Source of the DNA: Candidatus Poribacteria bacterium
GTDB taxonomy: Bacteria; Poribacteria; WGA-4E; WGA-3G
Length of the DNA: 64,000 nt
Assembly: GCA_009841255.1 (NCBI GenBank)
Contig: VXMD01000026.1
Location: forward strand, 1-64,000
Direction of reading: 5' to 3'
A program made the position numbers and the translations under genes. The notes under the pieces are model-generated. The model was not told the DNA's origin and ran no database searches. It was given only the letters and a program-made list of their open reading frames with translations. Numbering within the stretch: position 1 is the stretch's first letter; each line of letters opens with the position of its first letter. Below are positions 35,839-42,691 of the stretch, piece after piece.

Positions 35839-36990
35839 ATGAAGACATATCGGATCGGAATTTTGGGATGTAGAGGGCGCGGGACGGCAGCAGCACGGGC
35901 ATATCATGCGCATCCACGGACCGAGATTGTTGGACTCTGTGATCTGATTCAGGAGCGTCTCGATACGCTCGGTGAAGAGGTCAACGTCACCGCACGGTTT
36001 ACCGATTTAGATGAGATGATTCGGCAGACCCAACCCGACATCGTTGCGATTCCCACCGGCACGGAATTCCACTATGATCTGTGCATGCGCGTGCTGGAAC
36101 ATGGTGTCCATATTGAGGTCGAAAAGCCGATGTGTGTAGATCTCGTACAGGCGGATGCCGTTATTGCCAAAGCGAAGGAAAAAGGCGTGCAGATCGCCGT
36201 CCACCATCAAGGTAGAGTCGGTGCCCCTATGCAAGCGCTCTCACGAGCCTTTGATGCGGGCAAGATCGGTGCGTTGCGCTATATGTACGGCAGTGGGAAA
36301 GGCTACTACGGCGGCTACGGCTTGATGAACATCGGCACCCACATGCTCAACAACATGCTCCACTTCGGGAAACGTTGCCAGAGTATTGTGGCACACCTGA
36401 CGACGGGCGGAAAACCGATTCTGCCGACAGACGTTGTGCCGTCGCCGAGTGGTATGGGGACAATCGCGGGCGAATATATCACGGCGACACTGCAGTATGA
36501 GGGCAATGTCACGGGTACCCTGCTCCAACACCGCTTTGACAAAATGGATACCAATGGGTATATTATGGAGCTTTACGGCACTGAAGGGAGGCTCTTCTGG
36601 GGACTCGGTGGCGCCTGGTGGCTACCGACACCGCACTATGTTCCTGACGGCACACACGACCAGTGGGAAGCGTTGGAACTTATCTATCCTGATCACTACG
36701 ACTCTGAAGGTAGCGCGTCGGAAGCGGATTACTGGTTTGTGGAGGATTACGTCAATGCTTTAGATGAGGGCCGAGCCCATACATGCAGCGGGACCGAGGG
36801 ACGACACATCATTGAGATGATGATGGGTATCTTTGAGTCAGCGGCTTACGGCACGAGCGTTGACCTTCCGCAATCCGATCGGCGACATCCCTTGTTACGC
36901 TGGCGTGAGGAAGCGGGGTTGGATTCACCTGCGGAGATGCCGAGAGCGTATTGGGATTGGCTCACGTTGGAATCCGAACGGATTAACTAA
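35839..36990 (+). CDS. Gfo/Idh/MocA family oxidoreductase
   Basis: 383 residues with GAAAGGAGAG before the ATG. A Rossmann fold (YRIGILGCRGRGTAAARAYHAH) is followed by the EKP-type catalytic motif (GVHIEVEKPMCVDL) and HHQGRVGAPMQALSRAFDAGKIG, then the C-terminal domain, which contains YGGYGLMNIGTHMLNNMLHFG. The glycine-rich loop has Cys and Arg in unusual places (GCRGRGTA). It probably acts on a sugar or cyclitol; the substrate is not known. It converges with another member of the same family (37044-38012), but the two are only distantly alike. Confidence 0.92.
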   Translation: MKTYRIGILGCRGRGTAAARAYHAHPRTEIVGLCDLIQERLDTLGEEVNVTARFTDLDEMIRQTQPDIVAIPTGTEFHYDLCMRVLEHGVHIEVEKPMCVDLVQADAVIAKAKEKGVQIAVHHQGRVGAPMQALSRAFDAGKIGALRYMYGSGKGYYGGYGLMNIGTHMLNNMLHFGKRCQSIVAHLTTGGKPILPTDVVPSPSGMGTIAGEYITATLQYEGNVTGTLLQHRFDKMDTNGYIMELYGTEGRLFWGLGGAWWLPTPHYVPDGTHDQWEALELIYPDHYDSEGSASEADYWFVEDYVNALDEGRAHTCSGTEGRHIIEMMMGIFESAAYGTSVDLPQSDRRHPLLRWREEAGLDSPAEMPRAYWDWLTLESERIN

Positions 36991-37017
36991 CTTCCAGGAA
37001 ATCAATTTTTTACTACT

Positions 37018-37048
37018 GGCGAGGTTTCCGAACCTCGCCCTTTTTATT
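37018..37048. terminator. Hairpin repeat acting as terminator between convergent dehydrogenase genes
   Basis: GGCGAGGTT (37018-37026), loop TCCG, AACCTCGCC (37031-37039), followed by CTTTTTATTT. The same arm sequence GGCGAGGTT occurs in the hairpin at 59229-59249, which lacks the T tract, so this seems to be a dispersed palindrome recruited as a terminator for the plus-strand gene. Confidence 0.75.
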
Positions 37049-38012
37049 TCGCTATCTGCGCGATAATTGCATTCGTCTCCAACCCCGATTCACCCGTACA
37101 TCGGAATTGGATCGGTTCACCCGTCTTGAGGTGATTGACAAAATCCGCCACAAGCCCCGTGTGCGTGTAAGGGAATGGGGTTTGATTCATCGCAATCTGC
37201 TCATCGGATTTTTCAAGCGTCAGGTTCCCGCTATTCAACGGCGAACACCTTAAAGCTCCTTCCGTGCCGTAGACCTCAACGTCGTCAATCGAGACACCGA
37301 CGTTCCAGTTGATGTTCGCAACGGCATGCGCGCCGCTCTTGAAACGGAGCGTAAACGCCGTAGAATCATCGACCGCAATATCCAGATGCACCGTCTCGGC
37401 GTAGCCTTGCACGGATTCAACCTCCCCCATCAGATACTGAAGGAGTGAGATACGGTGGCTCCCGAGATCCATCAGCACACCGCCGCCACTGACTTTTGGA
37501 TCCACCCGCCACTTGTGCAGATCGTGCCGATTCGGATCATAGAAACCGGTATGATTAATCCGTGCTAGCACCACATCACCGATAACCCCTTCAGCCATCA
37601 ACGCCTTCATCTTCACGATATTTGGATAGAAGTTGCGATAATAGGCGAGCATCAAGGTGACACCTGCGGCGTGGCAGGCATCCACCATCCGTTGGCACTC
37701 TTCAACCGTCATTGCCATCGGTTTCTCGCAGAGGACGTGCTTCCCCGCCGCTGCCACACGGAGCGTCTGTTCGCAGTGGAGATAGGGGTGCGTTGCGATG
37801 TAGATCGCATTGAGTTCGTCATCTGCAAGGAGTGCGTCTATATCGGTGTAGAATCGCTTCGCACCGTGTCTCTCGGCGAAGGATTCCGCTTTGGCGTGAT
37901 CCCGTCGCATGACGGCGATGAGTTCCGAATCATCGACGGTGTAGAGGGGCGGTCCGCCCTTATATTCAGCGACATCTCCACAACCGAGTATTCCCCATCT
38001 GAGCGTTGCCAT
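37044..38012 (-). CDS. Gfo/Idh/MocA family oxidoreductase
   Basis: 322 residues with GAAAGGAACAGG before the ATG. LRWGILGCGDVAEYKGGPPLY is the nucleotide-binding start. AAGKHVLCEKPMAMTVEECQRM carries the EKP motif. DPKVSGGGVLMDLGSHRISLLQYLMG is the family's G-x-D-x4-H region with the usual catalytic His. It is shorter and more canonical than the two other members in this window. An NAD(P)-dependent sugar dehydrogenase is likely. It has its own strong promoter. Confidence 0.93.
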   Translation of the reverse strand: MATLRWGILGCGDVAEYKGGPPLYTVDDSELIAVMRRDHAKAESFAERHGAKRFYTDIDALLADDELNAIYIATHPYLHCEQTLRVAAAGKHVLCEKPMAMTVEECQRMVDACHAAGVTLMLAYYRNFYPNIVKMKALMAEGVIGDVVLARINHTGFYDPNRHDLHKWRVDPKVSGGGVLMDLGSHRISLLQYLMGEVESVQGYAETVHLDIAVDDSTAFTLRFKSGAHAVANINWNVGVSIDDVEVYGTEGALRCSPLNSGNLTLEKSDEQIAMNQTPFPYTHTGLVADFVNHLKTGEPIQFRCTGESGLETNAIIAQIAK

Positions 38013-38055
38013 GAAACCTGTTCCTTTCTCAATTCAGAGTGTGGTCATTGCTGTT

Positions 38056-38084
38056 AGTATACTCTGAGGACGTAGATTTGTCAA
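38056..38084 (-). promoter_or_regulatory. Promoter of the Gfo/Idh/MocA gene at 37044-38012
   Basis: Minus strand TTGACA (38079-38084), a 17-base spacer and TATACT (38056-38061); the leader is about 35 bases. Confidence 0.75.
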
Positions 38085-38239
38085 CTGTGCTTTTACAAGT
38101 TTTAGGACTATTCGGTTTTCTATACTTCAAGTTAATGGGTTCGTCGTAGGGAAACCATCTATTGCCCGTTGTCCTTCAGAACGTGCAATGAATCGCACGC
38201 CTACAAACTGAGGCGACTTGTCTATGGGAATCTTCTGCG

Positions 38240-38268
38240 TTGAATACTGGGTCGGAATCTGTTAGGAT
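38240..38268 (+). promoter_or_regulatory. Possible promoter of the VOC gene at 38297
   Basis: TTGAAT (38240-38245), a 17-base spacer and TAGGAT (38263-38268). Weak boxes but good spacing and position. A GTGC ... GCAC hairpin repeat lies upstream at 38183-38198. Confidence 0.4.
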
Positions 38269-38296
38269 ATTACGGAAAGAAAAGGAGGAATGGACA

Positions 38297-38692
38297 ATGG
38301 CAAAAGCTACGAAACTTGAAAGGATTCATCCGTTTTTTATTGTGGACGACCTTGCGGCGTCAATCGACTTTTACACGCAGAAACTCGGTTTTGAGACGGA
38401 TCTCCTCATCCCGGAAGAGGATCCATTTTTTGCGATCGTGAGTCGTGATAACGTGCGGATTCTTCTCAAACATATCGCCGAAGATATTCATCCAGTCCCG
38501 AACCATACCCGACACGAGTGGGCGAGATGGGAGGCTTTCATTCTGGTTTCTGATCCTGATGCATTGTTTGCGGAGTTTGAGTCCCGTGGATTGGCGTTCC
38601 ATGAACCCCTCGCAGACACGGACGACGGTTTACGCGCCTTTGAACTCGAGGATTATGACGGGTATGTTTTGTGTTTTGGGAAACCGCTATGA
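38297..38692 (+). CDS. VOC (glyoxalase fold) protein
   Basis: 131 residues from the ATG at 38297, which follows AAAGGAGGAATGGACA. LERIHPFFIVDDLAASIDFYTQKLGFETD and the C-terminal LEDYDGYVLCFGKPL are typical of bleomycin-resistance/glyoxalase-type proteins that bind or modify small molecules. Probably a soluble homodimer. No resistance or degradation partner is adjacent. Confidence 0.88.
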   Translation: MAKATKLERIHPFFIVDDLAASIDFYTQKLGFETDLLIPEEDPFFAIVSRDNVRILLKHIAEDIHPVPNHTRHEWARWEAFILVSDPDALFAEFESRGLAFHEPLADTDDGLRAFELEDYDGYVLCFGKPL

Positions 38693-38999
38693 AAATTTCA
38701 TAGTAAGGGTTTGAGAAACGATCTTTGTAACCCTTTTTTCCGTAGAAGTTTGACGGCTTGACACCGTGGCGTTTGGTAAACTCAGCGACAGTGCGTTTGT
38801 GGATAAATCCTGTTTCCGCTTCCATGTTGCCGAGGAAATCGAGCAGAAGGGCGGACTCTGTGTAATTCAGGTCGTATTCGATGATACTATTGAAATGGCG
38901 ATCAGAGACTCTTATCGCCGGGAGGGCGAATGTAAGGTTGGGGTTCAGCGGCTGCGGTGGAGTTGTCACCGGCTGCGGGTTTGTGTCGTATTGTTGCAT
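38538..38999 (-). CDS. Possible winged-helix/HTH protein, probably 3'-truncated
   Basis: The frame opens at an ATG with AGGAG seven bases upstream (39005-39014 region). The first 102 residues look real: YDLNYTESALLLDFLGNME followed by KRTVAEFTKRHGVKPSNFYGKKGYKDRF, which resembles the helix-turn-helix of phage/plasmid replication proteins. The last 50 residues are antisense to the VOC gene and look like a chance extension, so the true 3' end seems lost. The gene lies immediately downstream of the structured leader and promoter at 39010-39514. Confidence 0.4.
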   Translation of the reverse strand: MQQYDTNPQPVTTPPQPLNPNLTFALPAIRVSDRHFNSIIEYDLNYTESALLLDFLGNMEAETGFIHKRTVAEFTKRHGVKPSNFYGKKGYKDRFSNPYYEIFIAVSQNTKHTRHNPRVQRRVNRRPCLRGVHGTPIHGTQTPQTMHQDQKPE

Positions 39000-39009
39000 A
39001 AGGAGGCTC

Positions 39010-39478
39010 CTAATTTTAGGGTTAACGGTTCAGTGATTCCTGGTAACACCTTCCTCGGGGTCCAGGTATCGCTACGGGAAATACCGGGTCTCCGCTGCTA
39101 AACCATGAGGACACATGGTTTAGCAGGAAATATAACAGCACCATAGCACCCCCTTTGTTGAAAGAAAAAGGCACGGCATGGCGAGCCAGAAAACGCCAGT
39201 ATATTCGATATTTAATCTATATGGAGATACAGTGCCATGCAGATACAAAGCAAGTGCATAGCACTGTCTCCAGTGAAAATGCCTGTGTAAAAAAGTGGTA
39301 TTGCATCGGTGTTTCGTTCCATCGAGGATGACGAAACATCCAAATCACAGCAACCCTACTGGTATAGGGGGGTTGGAGAAAGCATCCCCAGGAAGGGATT
39401 ACCAGTGCTTTCTCCTCACCGATGCTATGATCAGACGGGTGTCTAAACACCCTGAACGGTTGGGTTCCCAACCATCCT
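39010..39478 (-). ncRNA. Candidate structured leader or non-coding RNA
   Basis: Transcription from the promoter at 39485-39514 would give, 5' to 3' on the minus strand: hairpins GGTTGG/CCAACC (39458-39473) and GGGTGT/ACACCC (39437-39452); then an outer stem GCATCGGTG/CACCGATGC (39303-39311 with 39417-39425) enclosing three hairpins (GGAGAAAGCA/TGCTTTCTCC, an AACCC/GGGTT arm, and TGTTTCGT/ACGAAACA), i.e. a four-way junction. GGAGACAGTGC/GCACTGTATCTCC follows at 39221-39272, and a perfect 13-bp hairpin CTGCTAAACCATG at 39093-39125. It ends at the ribosome site of the 38999 gene. No known class recognised. Confidence 0.45.
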
Positions 39479-39484
39479 GATAAT

Positions 39485-39514
39485 ATTATACTCAACTTTT
39501 TGATGAAAAGTCAA
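39485..39514 (-). promoter_or_regulatory. Promoter of the structured transcript
   Basis: Minus strand TTGACT (39509-39514), an 18-base spacer and TATAAT (39485-39490). The only gene downstream on this strand is the short HTH-like frame about 480 bases away. Confidence 0.65.
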
Positions 39515-39594
39515 GTAAAAAGTATCAAGACCTATCAACACACAGCCCTGAAAACCGCTTGCGATATTCAAGGGTTCATGTTATGATAACAGGA

Positions 39595-39858
39595 GCAATA
39601 CCACTACCGTCGTAGTGGATGGTATTGCGGAGGCCCGTTAAGGGTCTAGTGTCCAAACTTTTCCCCTTGACGGTGCCTCTAACATATATGATACCATCTG
39701 CTGCTCGTATGTGAATTTGAGCGACAGAGCTATCATAACATTAAAACCTAAAAATTTTGCAAACCTTTTCTTACAGAACTATTCAGTTTCAATAAATTTC
39801 CAGATTTCGCACCTGTTCTTAACGATCCGGATGGGTGCGAAAAATGAAAAACTGAATA
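39595..39858. repeat. Three long inverted repeats upstream of the membrane-protein gene
   Basis: (1) GCAATACCACTAC / GTAGTGG..TATTGC at 39595-39628. (2) GAGGC + CCGTTAAGGG (39630-39644) with CCCTTGACGG + GCCTC (39664-39679). (3) TATTCAGTTT (39780-39789) with AAACTGAATA (39849-39858), enclosing TTTCGCACC (39805-39813) with GGTGCGAAA (39834-39842). None is followed by a clean T tract. No gene is seen in 39515-39964. Confidence 0.6.
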
Positions 39859-39882
39859 ACCCTGCTTTCAACACATCTCCGC

Positions 39883-39911
39883 TTGTAAACTTGTCCAAAG
39901 CAGAGTATAAT
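39883..39911 (+). promoter_or_regulatory. Promoter of the first membrane-protein gene
   Basis: TTGTAA (39883-39888), a 17-base spacer and TATAAT (39906-39911). The leader GAAAACTTGTGCTGAGGTTC and a TGTGCTG/CAGCACA hairpin are closely mirrored in the leader at 41926-41955. Confidence 0.7.
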
Positions 39912-39964
39912 AGACGAAAACTTGTGCTGAGGTTCTATGCCGCAGCACATCCGTCGGAGCGGGC

Positions 39965-41893
39965 ATGGAGACTAACGGGAACAGGAAACGGAACCTTGTT
40001 AAACCGCATATCCTGCTGATTGGGTTGGTGCTCGTCGCTTTTAATAGCTACTGGTGTCTGATGGGGACAGAGGTGTGGCACTCTACGCAGTTGACGATCG
40101 CTTCTCTGTTCTTCAACGCCGTTTTTACCCTTCTCGTCTTCGTACTCGTCAATCTACTGTTCCAGCGATTCCTGCCGCGTCTGGCGATGTCGGAAGCGGA
40201 TTTGCAAACCATCTATGTCATGGTCGTGATGGTATCGACGATCAGCGGACATACCATGATGGGGTACCTCATCCCCGTCCTCACGCATACATTTCAGTTC
40301 GCAACCCCCGAAAATGAATGGTTATCACTCTTTGGAAATAGTATCCCCAGTTGGATCGCAATCAAAAGCCCGCGTGTCTTAGACGGGTTCTACAACGGGG
40401 ATTCTACCCTCTATGATTCTGCTACGCTGAACGCATGGATATCGCCGGTGCTTGCGTGGTCGAGTTTTGTTATCGCGCTCTGGTTGACGTTGTTGGCGGT
40501 AACGGTCTTTCTCCGTAGACAGTGGACAGAAAATGAACGGCTGAACTACCCAATCGTCCAACTCCCGTTGGCACTCACAAGCAACCCGAAACGCTTTTTT
40601 ACTTCGCCGTGGATGTGGCTCGGCTTCGCGATTGCGGGGAGTGCAGAACTCCTAAATGGATTAAGTTTCCTGTTTCCAGAAATCCCCTCTCTACCGATTA
40701 GAAACAGAGTGCTTGGACAATTCAGTTCAAAGCCGTGGAGTGCGATGGGACCGATTCGCATCTCCCTCTATCCATTTAGCATCGGTTTGATGTTCTTCAC
40801 GCCGCTGGATCTGTCGTTTTCGTGCTGGTTCTTTTGGTTACTGACCCGTCTTCAGATGATAGTGACGGATATGCTCGGCGCACGCGATATCTATCGGTTT
40901 GAACAGCAGACGGGGGCGTGGCTTGCGTTCGGATGCATCCCGTTATGGATGGGACGACGGCACTATGGACGTATCATCCGTAAAGTTTTCGGGATCGCAC
41001 AACGTCGTGGCGAACCACCCCCTGACGATTCTGGGGAACCGATGCGCTACCGGACTGCGGCGGGACTCTTTACCGTCGGGTTGTTGTTCCTGTTCTTCTT
41101 CTGTTTCCAGATGGGGATGACCTTCTGGGCGATTGGTCTCTTTTTTCTGTTCTACTTTCCGATGATTATCGGTATTACCCGTATTCGCGCCGAAATCGGT
41201 CCACCACTCCATCAACTCATCCTTGTCGATCCCGGAAGGACGATGGTCACGGCGTTAGGCACACGTCGCTTAGGCACAGGCAATCTGATGGGCTTGACGT
41301 TCCTTTACCCATTTGTCCGCTGTTTCCGTGCGCATCCGACACCCAGTGAGCTGGAGGCGTTTCGCTTAGCGGAACGGAGTCAAATCGGGTATCGGCAACT
41401 ACTCATCGGTATGATCTTGGCGATCGTGTTCGGTATCCTGATAACGTTCTGGGCATACCTACATGTCCTTTACGATATGGGTGTGGCAAGCAAGGCACGC
41501 GGCTGGATCGTCTATATGGGATGGGAGACGTTCAATCGCCTGCAAACATGGCTTGTCAGTCCACAGGAGACGGGCGTACCGGAACTCGGTGTTATCGGCA
41601 GCAGTTTCGTCTTCACGATATTCCTGATGATTATGAAGATCCGATTTCTCTGGTGGCCGTTACACCCTGCCGGTTATGTGTTAATCAGTGGCTCTGGAAT
41701 GGGAAGATTGTGGTTTACAATCTTCTTGGGTTGGTTAGCGAAGGCGATCGTGTTGAAGGTTGGCGGCGTGAAACTCTACCGACAAGCGATACCCTTCTTT
41801 TTGGGGCTCATTTTAGGGGATTACACGCTCGGCTGTGTCTGGAGCCTCATCGGACTGGTGCTGGAGATACCGACGTATATTGTGTGGCATTAG
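39965..41893 (+). CDS. Polytopic membrane protein, DUF6785/DUF6784-like, copy 1
   Basis: 642 residues, with GGAG five bases before the ATG. It has roughly 12-14 membrane helices, for example HILLIGLVLVAFNSYWCLMG and LFFNAVFTLLVFVLVNLLFQ, and short charged loops. A conserved acidic stretch (AMSEADLQTIYVMVVMVSTISGHTMMGYLIPVL) and a late loop (RIRAEIGPPLHQLI, RCFRAHPTPSELEAFRLAERSQ) are strongly conserved between the two copies. The layout resembles uncharacterised transporter-like families seen in Planctomycetes and Poribacteria; no substrate is known. The second copy at 42684-44609 is about 85-90 percent identical by eye. The archaeal-type pantothenate-pathway gene lies between them. Confidence 0.88.
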   Translation: METNGNRKRNLVKPHILLIGLVLVAFNSYWCLMGTEVWHSTQLTIASLFFNAVFTLLVFVLVNLLFQRFLPRLAMSEADLQTIYVMVVMVSTISGHTMMGYLIPVLTHTFQFATPENEWLSLFGNSIPSWIAIKSPRVLDGFYNGDSTLYDSATLNAWISPVLAWSSFVIALWLTLLAVTVFLRRQWTENERLNYPIVQLPLALTSNPKRFFTSPWMWLGFAIAGSAELLNGLSFLFPEIPSLPIRNRVLGQFSSKPWSAMGPIRISLYPFSIGLMFFTPLDLSFSCWFFWLLTRLQMIVTDMLGARDIYRFEQQTGAWLAFGCIPLWMGRRHYGRIIRKVFGIAQRRGEPPPDDSGEPMRYRTAAGLFTVGLLFLFFFCFQMGMTFWAIGLFFLFYFPMIIGITRIRAEIGPPLHQLILVDPGRTMVTALGTRRLGTGNLMGLTFLYPFVRCFRAHPTPSELEAFRLAERSQIGYRQLLIGMILAIVFGILITFWAYLHVLYDMGVASKARGWIVYMGWETFNRLQTWLVSPQETGVPELGVIGSSFVFTIFLMIMKIRFLWWPLHPAGYVLISGSGMGRLWFTIFLGWLAKAIVLKVGGVKLYRQAIPFFLGLILGDYTLGCVWSLIGLVLEIPTYIVWH

Positions 41894-41896
41894 ACC

Positions 41897-41925
41897 TTGC
41901 CAACTTACGCTAAACAGGGTATAAT
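41897..41925 (+). promoter_or_regulatory. Promoter of the phosphopantothenate synthetase gene
   Basis: TTGCCA (41897-41902), a 17-base spacer and TATAAT (41920-41925). Promoter and leader match those at 39883-39955, including GAAACTT-TGCTGAGGT-CTA, so they look like a duplicated regulatory block. Confidence 0.7.
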
Positions 41926-41956
41926 ATACGGAAACTTCTGCTGAGGTGCTACGCAG

Positions 41957-42691
41957 TTGAGCGACGTTCCGAAAACACATCCCCGGTACCTTTCATTGGC
42001 ATTACGTGATACTATCGTTGCAGGCGTGGAACAAGGCATTACCTCTATCCACGGACTCATCGCGCATGGACGCGGAGAGGCTTTCGATTACCTCATCGGC
42101 GAGGCGACGCAACCCTTTGCCAGGGAGGCAATCCGCGCCGCCGCGGCGATGCTCCGTCTGTCAGAGCATCCTATCATCTCCGTCAACGGAAATGTTGCAG
42201 CACTGGCACCCGAGGCACTCATTGAACTCGGACACGTTCTGAACGCGCCGCTTGAGGTCAATATCTTCCACACGGAAACGGGACGCGAACAGAGAATCCG
42301 AGAACATCTACTGAAGCACGGCGCACCGGATATACTCATGCCGACCACCGAGGCACAACTCGCCTATATCGACTCCAATCGAAAGTTCGTGCATCCAGAA
42401 GGCATCTTCAAAGCGGATGTCGTCTTTGTGCCGCTTGAGGACGGCGACCGATGTGAGGCACTCCGAAAGATGGGCAAAGCGGTTGTGACCGTCGATCTGA
42501 ACCCGATGTCGCGCACGGCGAAGCAGGCGAGTATCACGATCGTGGATAACGTCGTGCGGGCATTGCCACTGTTATGCGAAGAGATTCGGAACTTCAGCGA
42601 TCCCTCAGCACAGGACACCCTGAAAAGATACAGAAACCAAGCGGTGTTACAGGAAGCATTAAGGCACATCAGCAGGAGCGGGAATGGCTAA
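41957..42691 (+). CDS. Archaeal-type 4-phosphopantoate--beta-alanine ligase (phosphopantothenate synthetase)
   Basis: 244 residues from a TTG with GAGGTG eight bases upstream. It matches the archaeal COG1701/DUF137 enzyme along its length: PKTHPRYLSLALRDTIVAGVEQGITSIHGLIAHGRGEAFDYLIGE, PIISVNGNVAALAPE, FKADVVFVPLEDGDR, VVTVDLNPMSRTAKQASITIVDNVVRA. In Archaea this enzyme joins 4-phosphopantoate to beta-alanine in CoA synthesis, replacing bacterial PanC. Its partner pantoate kinase is not in this window. The stop overlaps the next ATG by eight bases, so it is translationally coupled to the second membrane protein, suggesting a linked role. Confidence 0.9.
   Translation: MSDVPKTHPRYLSLALRDTIVAGVEQGITSIHGLIAHGRGEAFDYLIGEATQPFAREAIRAAAAMLRLSEHPIISVNGNVAALAPEALIELGHVLNAPLEVNIFHTETGREQRIREHLLKHGAPDILMPTTEAQLAYIDSNRKFVHPEGIFKADVVFVPLEDGDRCEALRKMGKAVVTVDLNPMSRTAKQASITIVDNVVRALPLLCEEIRNFSDPSAQDTLKRYRNQAVLQEALRHISRSGNG

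Noticed and set aside
39010-39860. CRISPR array or group II intron in the hairpin-rich kilobase
   Set aside because: There are no regularly spaced identical repeats, no domain V sequence and no reverse transcriptase.
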